From Ochromonas danica (taxonomy: Eukaryota > Sar > Chrysophyceae > Chromulinales > Chromulinaceae), in assembly GCA_015146655.1 (NCBI GenBank), contig VKHL01000045.1:124001-188000 (forward strand): a stretch of DNA of 64,000 nucleotides, in the 5' to 3' direction. Shown piece by piece: positions 22,511 through 34,018 of the stretch. Position 1 is the stretch's first letter; each line of letters opens with the position of its first letter. The position numbers and the translations under genes are program-made. The notes under the pieces were generated by a model, which searched no databases, was not told where the DNA came from, and saw nothing but the letters and a program-made list of their open reading frames with translations.

Positions 22511-22583
22511 GCCGTCCTAGCTCAGTCGGTAGAGCGCAAGGCTCTTAACCTTGTGGTCGGGGGTTCGAGCCCCCCGGTCGGTG
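22511..22583 (+). tRNA. tRNA-Lys (anticodon CTT)
   Basis: Acceptor GCCGTCC with GGTCGGT, D arm GCTCAGTCGGTAGAGC, anticodon stem CAAGG/CCTTG around loop CTCTTAA (anticodon CTT), T arm GGGGGTTCGAGCCCCCC; 73 bases, no intron, CCA not encoded. One T-T mismatch lies at position 5-68 of the acceptor stem and a G-T at 1-72. It lies 110 bases upstream of, and divergent from, the helicase ATG. Confidence 0.95.
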
Positions 22584-22857
22584 ATCTGCTTTTGCAGCTC
22601 AAGATGTATTGATTTTAGGTGTTGCTGCTTGCTATTGATGGTAAACTTTAACTGAATACCATCAATGATTGTTGATATCCAAGGTAGTTAATACTGTATG
22701 AGCAAGGTTAATTAATTATGCAAATAAAATACTCTTTCAAGTCACTGTGTTATAACCCGTGGGCAATAACAACTTTATTAACATCAAATAATCAGTTAGG
22801 TATTTAATAGACAACTGTTATCATGTAGAAGTATCAATGGGATCATTTCCTCTAACT

Positions 22858-23433
22858 CTACGCAAAAAGACGTCTAAAGCTTAAGCTAATCCTCTCTCCA
22901 CAGTCTGAAGTACGAGGGATAGCATGCTGCCAAGTCTCTTGCATCTCGATTGGCATAAAGAGAAAGCTACCCGAGGGTAAAGCAAGTGTCTTCGTTACCG
23001 ATCGATCACTCTTGAGACGGAAAGCCATTTCTCGTGTACATCCCAAGGAGATCAAAGCCACGCCTGTCCCTTCCACAATCCCTTCCGCTGAGTCAGAATG
23101 AAACCCCATAGAGGAGTTCCCATCTTCATAGTAGTTTAATAGGCAGTTATTAGGAAGGAAGTTGACTACACTAGCGATTCTGTCTAGTAGGTAAGCAATC
23201 TCAGGGGGAATAGCAGAGGATTCATAGTGCATCTGATTGTAATTATAAGGAAGACCAAAGCAGCATGTCTTTCTTGACTTCATGAGGTTATCCCATGTAA
23301 CATGGTCATGTATGAATTGAAGCAATTGTTCTGCCTCAGAGGGAGTGAGGAAATCTGAGATATATCTGATAGGAGGAGAATCACTTGAAGTCTTCTCCTC
23401 TTCCTCAATAATCGAATGATGATGATGACTCAT
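22858..23433 (-). CDS. AlkB-like 2-oxoglutarate/Fe(II) dioxygenase
   Basis: Single-exon protein of 191 residues. Fe(II) ligands are visible as H112 and D114 in GFHSDSAEG and H170 in TWQHAIP. The 2-oxoglutarate pair is R181 and R187 in RISLSFRRLF, the AlkB-type R-x5-R. NYYEDGNSSMGFHSD is the usual strand and ligand block. AlkB relatives remove alkyl groups from nucleic acids or act on proteins. The short length and lack of extra domains leave the substrate open. It opens with a His run after the first Met. The gene is divergent from the methyltransferase gene. Confidence 0.85.
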   Translation of the reverse strand: MSHHHHSIIEEEEKTSSDSPPIRYISDFLTPSEAEQLLQFIHDHVTWDNLMKSRKTCCFGLPYNYNQMHYESSAIPPEIAYLLDRIASVVNFLPNNCLLNYYEDGNSSMGFHSDSAEGIVEGTGVALISLGCTREMAFRLKSDRSVTKTLALPSGSFLFMPIEMQETWQHAIPRTSDCGERISLSFRRLFA

Positions 23434-23669
23434 CTTGACAAGGATGGATACCTATACCTTTATTCTGTAAAGAACTGCAAAGATAAGATTATGATTCAAT
23501 CAGCTCACACACTGCTCACTACCACCATATGTCATGTCATGTCATTCACTGTTCATTGAATGTGGAAGGGGAAGGGAAGGTTGGGAGGAGAAACAACCCG
23601 TTTTTCATTTCTCCCCTTCAAAGCTTTTGGCTTTTGGTGTATCACCTGACTTTTCAGTTTTATCTTTTC

Positions 23670-24383
23670 ATGATGCGTTCTTCCTCCTGTTGGCGTCTTC
23701 TTCTCTCTCTCTTCCCTGCTGCTACTATCACATTAAATGGTCACAATCGAAATACAGCCTATCGATATGGACCTTTAGGGCATCTCACAGTCTCGAAATT
23801 TCTCTGGAAGGAAGTAGTTCAGATAGGAGATATTGTAATTGATGCAACATGTGGTAATGGACATGATTCTTTATTTCTTGCCAATCTTGCCCTTCAAAAT
23901 CCTTCTAAAGGAGAGTTACATTGTATGGATATTCAAGAAAGTGCTATTCTAAGTACGAAGAAGTTATTAGAAGAGGAATTATCAAAAACGTCATCTGACC
24001 TTCTCCAACAAGTCTATTTCCACTGTCAAAGTCATGAACACTTCCCTCCTAGTCTCTTACCACAGACTGTCTCTCTCATAGTCTATAACTTAGGTTATCT
24101 ACCTGGATCAGATAAATCTATTAAGACTGTTACACAGTCAACACTTCAGTCTATAGAAAGAGCATGTGATCTGGTTCGAGAGGGTGGAATGGTGAGTGTC
24201 ACGGCCTATCCAGGTCATGCCGGAGGAGAAGAAGAATATCGAGAGGTTGAGCGATACTTGAGTACCTTGCCTTCCTCAAGCTGGAGAGTCTATGAACATC
24301 GTCCACTGAATCGTGAGCGGTCGCCAGTGCTCATTGGAGCCTACAGGATCGACAAGAGCACTCCTTCTGGTCGCATCACATAA
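23670..24383 (+). CDS. MnmM/YtqB-type SAM-dependent RNA methyltransferase (rRNA_methylase family), possibly plastid
   Basis: The frame is open from 23529, but I prefer the Met pair at 23670/23673 (237 residues). The start at 23529 adds a poorly conserved leader overlapping the presumed divergent promoter. SAM-binding motif I is IDATCGNGHDSLFLA. Later blocks are LHCMDIQESAI, VSLIVYNLGYLPGSDKSI, GGMVSVTAYPGHAGGEEE and SPVLIGAYRI. These fit bacterial YtqB/MnmM, which methylates the wobble uridine modification of tRNA, and its plant plastid relative. The leader after 23670 is hydrophobic and then reads LSLFPAATITLNGHN, with a phenylalanine where complex-plastid presequences cleave. Plastid location is inferred; mitochondrial is an alternative. 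Confidence 0.82.
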   Translation: MMRSSSCWRLLLSLFPAATITLNGHNRNTAYRYGPLGHLTVSKFLWKEVVQIGDIVIDATCGNGHDSLFLANLALQNPSKGELHCMDIQESAILSTKKLLEEELSKTSSDLLQQVYFHCQSHEHFPPSLLPQTVSLIVYNLGYLPGSDKSIKTVTQSTLQSIERACDLVREGGMVSVTAYPGHAGGEEEYREVERYLSTLPSSSWRVYEHRPLNRERSPVLIGAYRIDKSTPSGRIT

Positions 24384-24529
24384 ATGTAGTACTTTGACTT
24401 GCTGATAGTCTAGATTAAACCGTAGTAAATGAAAAGAGGGCATTGATCGACGATCAATTAATTCATTTAAGCTGTCACTTCGCATGCTGCATTACAGTAT
24501 GTACATTCTGCTCCAGACCTCCCAATAAC

Positions 24530-26447
24530 TCACAGCCAACGATGTGCCACCTGAGAGTTGGCAAGTTCACATTCTTCCAAAGTTTGGTCAAGATTATTCA
24601 CTAAATTTTTCAAAGGATAGCGCGTGAATAGCTCGAAAGGCTTCGTGGTTGCTTCGGGGATGTTCGCAACAGTGACAGCGAAGAGTGACCGTACGCGATC
24701 CGTCTTGAGATATCTTCTTGTCACAGCCTTGCCCGGCAAACGAAGGGAAATTTTAACAGCATTGCTATCATTTTCATCAGGTTCAGCAGGGACTGGACCA
24801 TAGTCCACAACCGCGGCGGAAGGAGGAGGGGGAGGTAGTGTGACAGACTCTAAGGGTCTGCTCTCTTCACCCTTCAAAGTCGAGCTATCACCTCCACCAG
24901 TAGCCGCATCATGACCATCACTCTGAGAACTAGAGGTAGGAGGAGCAGCAGTAGGGGCAGGAACAAGGGGATGTGTCTCAGAGAATTCAACTAAATGAGA
25001 CGCCAGCTCCTCTGGACTGATCAATCCAGTCCATGAAAACAGCATAGCACCCGTGGCAGGATGCAATATCATAATAACTGGTAATTGATCTTCTTGAATA
25101 TGATAAAAGCGCATAAACTCTTTACCTTGTGCAGAGGTATGACCTCGTTGCCAAAGCTGATAACTGCCTTTCAAAAGACTTTCAATAGTTTCATCTCTCC
25201 AAACATCTCTGTTTAACAAATGTGAGATGAATTCTTCATGACTTTGAAGGTTGACAAGAACATATCGACCTTCACGTCGAGCATCTTGTAAGGTGCGATC
25301 TAAGGGGAGGTAGGAGGAGAGATGAGTGGCAGGAGGAAACATCCAATCAATACTTGGATCCTCTGCACGACCCCAAATAGCCAACTCATCTTGATGGTCA
25401 CTCATCACTGCTCCTTGAGGAATGAGACGTTGAATACGAACAGGATCTGGTCTTCGAACACCTTCCTCATCGTATTCTTCTTCTATTCGATCAGACATAT
25501 CTTCATCATCATCATTCATATAACCAGATTGCATCTCCTCCATTAGTCGATGAATACTCGATGCCATAGGAGGAAGATAAGGAAAAGGAGTAGAAGACAA
25601 GGGATTGTCTCTATCTGGTTCATTCTGATGACTCACAGGAAGAGAAGAAGCTGGGGTACGCGTAGGGAAGGAAACAGCAGGAGTTGGTTCAGGAGGTTGA
25701 GAATCCGCAGCCAAAAACAAACTCAAAGCATTGCCTAAGTCCCAATTAGTTGACTATAGATTCAAGAGCAATAGTTAGTCAGATCAATGATATCACCACC
25801 ATGCCATAAAGTGTGTGTAAAGAGTGTGTTCTCTTACCTCTAAATAAGATCGAGCAAGATCAACATCTGCATTAGCAATACAAACAAAGTTAGCTAAACT
25901 AGCTTCCTGCTCTGCTGATAGATCACTACTAGACTCTGCTTCATTCCTCTCATTTAAACCAGCAATAGTTGTAGATTGTGCATCTTCTACATTCATACGA
26001 GAAGTGGTAGTCTCAGTCTCACCACCAGCAGCTGCTGCTGTAATAGGAGGAGGAGAAGGAATAGGGAGAGGGTTATCCTCTTTAACATTTGTTATCTCTT
26101 GGACAGAGTGAGATGATAAGATAGAAGGATTCTGACTTCTTGATGTATTATTATCTTGGACACTCTGAGATGATGTAATAGGCATATCCTCATCTTGTAA
26201 AGAATGAATGAAGTTAATCATTTCCTCTCTTGTAAGATGTCCAATATCCTATTTCCACCCATCCCCACACACAACAAACACATGCATTATATGACAGAGA
26301 CAAAGAAGACACAAACAAGTAACACCTCATTGTCAATATTCATCTAAAGTGACAACACAATATATATAAAATATGTTGTTCTACCTGTATTCCCAAAGAA
26401 TCTAAGATAGATATTAATCCTTCTTCATCAAATGATTCTAAATCCAT
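24530..26447 (-). CDS. UBXN7-like protein (UBA-like, UAS, UBX domains)
   Basis: Exons 26447-26385, 26248-25838 and 25753-24530, phase 0; 565 residues. The N-terminus is MDLESFDEEGLISILDSLGI. A UBA-like helix set spans the second intron (VDLARSYLE joined to STNWDLGNALSLFLA). A thioredoxin-like UAS domain follows (about 250-390), with LVNLQSHEEFISHLLNRDVW and LPVIMILHPATGAMLFSWTG. The C-terminal UBX domain (about 480-560) has ISLRLPGKAVTRRYL and FELFTRYPLKNL. UBXN7 and its kin link ubiquitinated clients and cullin ligases to the Cdc48/p97 unfoldase. The usual FPR loop of UBX is not in canonical form (RYP at the turn), so p97 binding should be treated as likely, not shown. A linker between UAS and UBX is Pro/Ser-rich. 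Confidence 0.87.
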
Positions 26448-26801
26448 GAGAGAATATCTGTTTTTTCTTTATCCAATAAGTCTAGAGATTCTTCTAAGAG
26501 AAGAAGTAAGGTAAGTTATGATAGTTACTATAGACTAGACTATGTTAATTGATAGTCAACAATGGACAGACAGTCTGAGATAAAACACCCAACAGTCAGC
26601 AGACAACAACAACAAACAGCAGACCAGTGGGGAAGGCTGAGAGAGAAACGCGCTTGTTCGCTGTGTGCCACTTCTCGAGTACACGGTCTATTGAATTAGT
26701 CTATTTCGAATACAATAGATTACTCTCCAACTTCCTCAGGTTACTACTATTCATCTTGATGACTTTTAATGTCATATAATAATAACTCGTTTACATCATT
26801 C
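26448..26801. other. Intergenic between tandem minus-strand genes
   Basis: Holds the 3' end of the chromatin-reader gene and the upstream region of the UBXN7-like gene. No gene or repeat of note beyond short CAACAA and CAGCAGA runs. Confidence 0.4.
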
Positions 26802-29800
26802 TCATGCACTATCATTGCTATTATCTTTCTGCAATAAGACAAAAGGCTCCACCGCGAGGTTGACAAATTCCCATTCATCGTCTTCATAGGAAACACAAGG
26901 ACAACTAATGGAATCATCGTATTCTGTTACTCGACCACGGTAAGCTTGGCTATCGTCATGCCACCATACTTGCACCGTACGACCAATCAAGGCACGGCCA
27001 ATCTTCTTTAAACAGTCATTGCAAAGCCAAGACCATCTCTCCTTCTCTTCCTCTACTCTATGTCCATCAGCAACCATGGATCGACTTTGTCGTCGAGGAA
27101 GGATATTTTGTTGCTCTTCAAGACCAGGAAGATTAAAGGATGTTGGCCAGTTGACCACATCAAACTAATGATTATCAACACACAGATTGCATATGGTCAT
27201 ATGAGACCAAGTAAAGTTAATGAAAGAATGCAAAATGTAACTTACCCGCTGACTGCACTCTCCACACTTCATCATCTTGTGTCCTTTAGCTAACTTTTGT
27301 TGTTTACCACCTCCTAATAAGCTGGCAGAGATTGACTGCTCTTGGCAGCGCGGTAACGTACAACATGGATTAGTTACTACAGACTCCTTCCATTTCTCAA
27401 ACCTATCTGCAAGAGTCTTCATATCTTTCCACACCTAATCAAAACATGGTCAATCTATAATATAGTAAATCGCAACATCACGACAACTTACCAGATTACT
27501 GGTTTCTGTCACCGCACGAGCATTATTAAGCAGGATATAAAAGTCTGTTGAAAATTCTTCCATTGATCGATAGATATGCTTCTGTAACGACACACGCATA
27601 CTTTCCAACGTGACCAGGCGACGCACATATTGGTTATATTCAGGAATACTATCATATGGTGCAGTTTCCAGAACAGCCGTTAAGCTACGCCCTTCTTCAT
27701 TCTCCAATTCTTTTGGTGAGCGAGGTGCAGTACGTTTCAAATGTGAACCAGGAGAACGATGAACTACATGGGAGACATGCTCTTCCTGCTCCTCTTCAAC
27801 CACATCCATAGCTTCTTTGACACGCTGTCCTCTTCCCCTCCTTTTTTTCTCGGGACCTACTTCAGATAGAATAGGATTATCTTGAGGCGCTTCATCACCA
27901 CCTGTAGGTTCTTTCTCTGAGCTCACAAACTCTGGCTCCGTGGCATTATCCAGCAGATAGAGTAAATCCTGTATTCTCCGCTCCAACTGACAGTTATTCC
28001 CAGGATGGGATTTTTCAGCTTTAAATCCAGTCACAATGCTCTCATTAAGTCTGGAAAGCGTATCAACAAAAGATGTTCGTTTCCGTGATCCACGAAGGAA
28101 ATGCTTGTTAAAGGATTGCTTGAAGGAAGTGGATGAAAGAAGCCCTTGAATTGTATCATAATCTGCAGACCCTGTGGGTATATCATCTTTGACTTTGGTA
28201 CCTTTGGTCTTCACAGTCAGTACATGGAGAGCTGCAGGTGAATCAGTGAGCTGATCAGGAGAGGGAATAGATAGTTTAACTCGTCTCGCTTTCTTGCCAC
28301 TTGGCAGCACGGCATCTGTTGCAGAAGGAGAAAAAGGTGCTCCTACCAAGCGATCCACATCATCTTCACTCGCTCTTCCTCTCTTCTTTGAAATGGTCAA
28401 ATCCAAATTCTTGTCAGAGTTTTTCGCTCCACTTCGGCTTCTCTTCATTGCTGAAGATGCAGCAATAGCTACTTCCTCTTCATTTCCTTCTGTTTCCTCG
28501 AAAGACAATGCACGTGATCGACGACCTCGACGTTCCATCACAACCTCTTCATCCCTTCCATCTTCAGAATCTGTCTCAGCCATTGCTAATTCGAAATCTT
28601 CATCTAAACTGGCTGGAATTTCATCTATCCTCTCTTTCCTTCTTCCTCTTCCCCTTCCTTTCTTGTTGGTTGACAATCCCTCTGTTTCCTTATCTTCATC
28701 CAGAGGTTCATTCACTAATTTTCGAATCTGATCGATGAGGTTAGTTAAGAACTTCTCTTCTGCTTTTCTATTCTCAAAGATCATAGTATTAGGACGAGAC
28801 GTATCTTGAATACGAGCCAGATCACCAGCTACATGACGTACAAATGACTTTGGTTGATTGGAATAACGCATTGTAAATCGTCGGGTAATTTCACGACCAG
28901 CAAAGAAGACTTTGGTTTTCACTGGAAGTGGTAAATCTTTCGGATCACACCATGTTGAATTGATTACCAAAGGAGGTAATGCTTCTTCTGCATCTTCACC
29001 ATTCTCTCCATCTGCTTTAGGAACTGACCCTCCACGTGGGATGGTAATCTTTGTAACTAAACTGGCATCATAGTTTTTGTCTTGATTCAAAGGAACATAT
29101 ATCTTGACCAACTCTTCCTTGCCTTCTACTTCTGGTGGTAACATTGAGAGACGTCCTTCTGGACGATCACTATCATAATCATCTGAATCACTTTCCTCTT
29201 CTTCTTCCAACAATGCGTCTTCTTCATCAACACCACCATTGCCACCACCGGGAGTAGTTGCAGCTGACTTCCGATGCATAGCACGGTCTAATAGTTTACG
29301 AAACTTTTCTTGAAAATTTCTCTCTTCCGCTTTGACTAATGATCTCTTGTTCTTCTCTCTTTTCAATAATTGATCTATTATTAAACGAGATCTCTCTAAC
29401 ATATAAAAGAATTTTGATATTTCAAGGAAATCCAAATGGTCATGATAAGCTGTAGAAGAGGATGAAGGACCAAGTAGACAGTCAATATGATCAGGTAAAT
29501 GCTCTGGACAAAAGACTTCTTGTACTCGATTTCGACTACGAATACAGCATTTATCAGTTGCAGAGGATCTTTTCCCACACAGTGGATGATAATAATGACT
29601 ACAACCTAGACTTCCACATGGTAAAGTTATTCCATTCTTCCGATTACATATCCTACATTTATTCTTGTTATAGTATTCTTTAGGAATGACTTTGAAATCA
29701 ATGGAATTGGATTGATTGGATGAAAAAGAAAATTGAGGAAGAAGGAATTGAGCACAATAGACATGCATATACTGTGAACCATACGGAAGGGTGGTAGTAG

Positions 29801-32800
29801 GAAGCAATAAACCACCATGACGTGGACAAAGTGCACAATGAATATTCTCATATTTTAGTCCCTGTGAACAGACAAAGCAAGTCCAAGGAGAGAGATGTGT
29901 ATAAGGTCCATGGTGAGGATTCATTTCTTCCGCACAATGAGTATGGATACATAACCCACATTGTGAACATTGTAAATAGCTTAATGGATGTGTAGAAGAC
30001 AACCATTCTTTGTTTTCTTTTGCCCTGAGACGGGAACTTGTAAGAGGAGGTAATGTGACAACATTATTTGTAGTAGAAGCTGCAGGAGTTGTTGCTATTG
30101 GTTGGTCTAATAATAGCGAAGAATCTTGTTGTTGTGGTTGTGGTTGTTGTTGTTGTTGTGGTTGCTGTTGTTCATTATTTCCATCATCCTCTTTCTTTTC
30201 TTCACCATTAACTTCAGATCTTTCTGTTATAATAATACCATTACTCAATTCATCATCTTCCTTGATCTCTTCTAAATTCACAGCATCCGGTAAGATCAGT
30301 TTGTTAATATCAAATCCACTATTGAAGATATCTGTTGTCATTGGTAACATACAATATGCACACATTGTACAATCATATTTATCCACTGGCAATTCCTTGA
30401 CAACTGCAGTATGAGTAGTATTATGACCTCCCGCTTCACTTTGACGTTTCTTGAATTTCTTTCGCTTTCGACGAGAATTCTTTGCACCTGGAAGTTGTTC
30501 AAGATCTGCTAGACTGATACAGTACTTATTACGAATACTTCGTTGTTCTTCCGTACCAGCACTACCACAATCAAAGTAGCTATCAATATAGGTAGAGCCT
30601 GGAGGAGAAGTACCTGTACCACTAGAACTAGCTTCTAATAGATGGTTTCGATGACGGTTACTATGTTCTATACAGAAAAAGGAATAGACAACACCAGCTG
30701 GATAAAGATGATCTGGCCGATCAAGTGCTTGAAAAGTAGGATCTGAACAAACTGCTTTGATATAAGCACCATGAAACCAAGCACAAAGAGGATGAAAGGA
30801 TACATTACAACAATCATTTTGATCATTTCCTTGACGTTCACAATAATTGCAACGTACTACATATCCACCTTGCATCTTACAAAATACACATGGTGTTGTA
30901 ATATCAGAATGAATCAATCCTGTTCCTTTATTACGACCATTATAATTCCTACTAACTTGTACAGGAACTTGTGAGATATCAATCTCTGTCATATCAGGTA
31001 AGTTTCGTATTATACTACCTTCTGCCCACATACAACAAGCAAGATGTACCCATCGATTACATGTGGTAGGTTTCAATCCTCCATGATAAACAGGACAAAG
31101 TGCACATTTCACCATATCTTTTAATTTAACCGTTTGATGAAATGCACGTAAATCTTCTTCATCAGAAAGATCTTGTTCTTCATGATAAGATTGAATATAT
31201 TGACATCGATTACAATAATATTCTCCTTCAGGGATTTCTTCAATTCCATAACATCGTTGATGGATAGTCATATTACATCCATCACAAAAGAGAATACGAT
31301 TTTGATCTGTTGATGTGCCATCAAAACAACACATACAAATCGCATCTTCATGTGGCTCATCATCTTCTCCAGCTGTTATGCCATTACTTCCTGTTCCACC
31401 CCCACCTTTCCCACGGCCTTCTACTTCCAATGCCCATGATGCAGGCAATTTTTCAAACTCCGGTTTATTGAAATCAGGTGTTTGATCTTTCATTCCTTTG
31501 ACAATACCACTAGCAACAAACTTCCAAGATTGTTGTTTAAGAAAGCGAGCAACAATCTCTTTTTCATCTCGACGATAACCAGGAAGCAAGTTCACCATAT
31601 CTTCTTGGAATAACTTCTTCTCTCGAATAGTTGATTGAATCTTTGATTGAATAGCAGTAAACAATGCAGCATAAGCATGTTGATCTGTATGGATAAGTTT
31701 GGTCAGCATATCATCATCATCTTTGCTAATAAACACTTCCTTATCAGACAAGGCAACTCGAACATGAGAAGGAATGGGATCGATTGATTCTAGTGTCATG
31801 ACAACAGCTTTAACATCATCATCAAGTGTCATAGAGGAAGAAGGAATAGGTAACACATGAATCTTCGCATCATCAACAAGTGCATTTCGAGGCTCGCCTT
31901 GAACAGGAATAGTATCTGATTCAGTTGTCGTGGAAGAAGATGGATTGACTTCCACACGGAATAAACAACGAACCCGCTCACAGGTACCATCCATTATCAC
32001 TCGAAGGGATTCTTCCTCTTTCTCTTCTCTCTCAAATCGCAGCACAGACGACTGCTCTGCTGCTGACGAGGAGCTACTACTATCATCTTGTTTGCGGATA
32101 AAGTACGTCAGATCTTCTGATCCATAAGGATGATATGCCGCTACATTCTCAGATTTGATCTTTTGGTTCGATGAGATGGAATCACTATCACCAGTTGGAA
32201 CTAACTCATCTCCTGCTATGGCACTTGCACAACTGTCTCCACTTGTACCTTTCGTGAGACTCTCTACAATTTGAGCAACCTGTGAGAGAAAGATATCTCT
32301 TTTACTTGGATTCAATACAGCTGATCGGATTCTCTCATTACCAATACCAGTTAAGAGATCCTCAATCTGATCTTCGATCTCTTCACACCGTTGAGGATCA
32401 CTGACTAACGATGAGAGAAGTGTGGTTTGCATACATGGTTCTGAGTCAACCTGCCAACCTTCAGGACGTTGGAAAGGTAACAACATGAAGTCTAACCATG
32501 CTTTGCTATGATCTTCAGGGTAGTATGATGAGACATAGTTCCAATAGTGATCTAAATCCATCCCTTCCCCTTCACTAATACCAGGCCATTCTAATAGACT
32601 GAGGAGTGGGAAGACAGAAACTGATCCATCCTCCTGGCCTTGACTACTGCTCATCGTTGTCTTTCTCTGTGACGAAACATGCCCTTTTCCAGCGGAATTC
32701 TTACGAGCAACAGAAGAAGAGCTATCAGGAGCTGACCAACTATCAAAGTGATTGGTCTGACTCATAATGGCCAGAGTATTTCGACCTACAGGAACCTCTT

Positions 32801-33902
32801 CTTCTATATTGACCACATCCATAACAGATTCTTCAATTCGTGCCGCAGAAGAGGAAGAAGAAGAAGCAGCACCCCCCGAAGAAGAATGCTTTCTTCCTCG
32901 TGGTTTGACAGGTTCACTAACAGCAGCTGCGTGATTCTTACAAAAAATCTCCCACAGAGGTGATCCATCTTCTGTTTTCACAATTCGTTTTGTAAAACCT
33001 TGTGGATGATGGAAGACACACCAAGGATGTGCAGCAGCTGTACACCTGCCATAAGAACATTGCACACAGGCACCTTTCTTTGTGCATAGACTACATTTCA
33101 GTTTATATCGTTTAATGTCTAAAGGGGCGAGGCTGATAGTGGGTGGACCTTTCCCATAGATTTCATATAGTTCAGGTATCCAAACTGAACATAAAGGATG
33201 AGCCCATTTACCAGTTTTATCTGTAGGCTTATAAGCACCTCCTTTATAAGAGCATAACTCACAATTTAGAATGGAAGGGTCTAGACCTTTCGAGCAAACA
33301 TAACAAAACCTGTCCCACAGACAATCAGACACAGTTAGTTAGTTAGACATACAAAGACAGACAATCAGACACGCTGTATGAAACATATACACACAGTCAC
33401 ACATGCAGTATGACAGTAACAGACAGACAGTATGCAAGAGAGTGGATAATGGGAGAAGGCTTAACTATCATCCTTACCAATCACCAGGAGGAACATCTTT
33501 GACACCATAACACAGTTGATGGACAGCGACATTACATTTATCACAAAAGACAATCTCATTGTTCTCATAGACTTCACCATCCAGACAAACTGCACACTTT
33601 ACAGGGTCCTATTTCAACAACACAGAAAAGAAAAAAAAGGTAAACAATCAGGAATAGAGTATGAAAAATTGAATTTAATTCATAGTACAAAGAAGATGTT
33701 GTTTTTGTACCTCTTCTTGAGGAAGAAGAGTCTCTCCATTTCCAGTCATTTCAAGATGATCAACCTCATGTGATAGTTGATTTATACTATTAGAAGAGTT
33801 TGAAAACTCATTTAGATCCATCTTTAATGAATTTGAAATGATGAGAAAAAGTGATTCCAAACACAGAGATGATGGTCTCAATTCATTCTTTTTCAAATCC
33901 AT
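26802..33902 (-). CDS. Giant chromatin reader: three PHD-ePHD modules, bromodomain, Tudor-like domain
   Basis: Exons 33902-33711, 33608-33478, 33309-27492, 27434-27246 and 27164-26802; 2,230 residues. First PHD (CAVCLDGEVYENNEIVFC, about 69-112) crosses an intron and is followed by an extended PHD (about 113-200), as in BRPF/JADE/AF10. A second PHD-ePHD starts near 763 (CMCCFDGTSTD, then CDGCNMTIHQRCYGI). A third, split by a Gln/Pro-rich insert, runs from about 1088 to 1390 (CTMCAYC, CSQCGLCIHTHC, CALCPRHGG). Near 2000-2070 is a bromodomain-like helix set (SMEEFSTDFYILLNNARAV). Then come a zinc-ribbon-like CXXC stretch and a Tudor-like end (IGRTVQVWWHDDSQAYRGRV). No SET or acetyltransferase domain is present, so it is probably a scaffold reader of histone marks. 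Start: first ATG, 116 bases from the divergent NOL9-like gene. Confidence 0.85.
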
Positions 33903-34018
33903 CTCACCACACACAAGGCCACGAAAAACGCGTTTTTAATCCGGAAGGAGGGAAAAACGCCTTCTCTCACTCCACAACCAGCAGTGATTGATTGGTTTGG
34001 ATTTAGTGATTAATTAAA
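33903..34018. promoter_or_regulatory. Candidate bidirectional promoter, chromatin reader / Grc3-like kinase
   Basis: Only 116 bases separate the two divergent start codons. The stretch contains the near-palindrome aaaaacgcgttttt and then atccggaagg. A related aaatccggaaat lies in the divergent gap at about 52503-52516. No TATA element is evident. The promoter role follows from position alone. Confidence 0.4.

Noticed and set aside
28294-28731. 145-residue Ser-rich plus-strand frame
   Set aside because: Antisense to the conserved chromatin-reader exon; Ser richness comes from the opposite-strand Asp/Glu codons.
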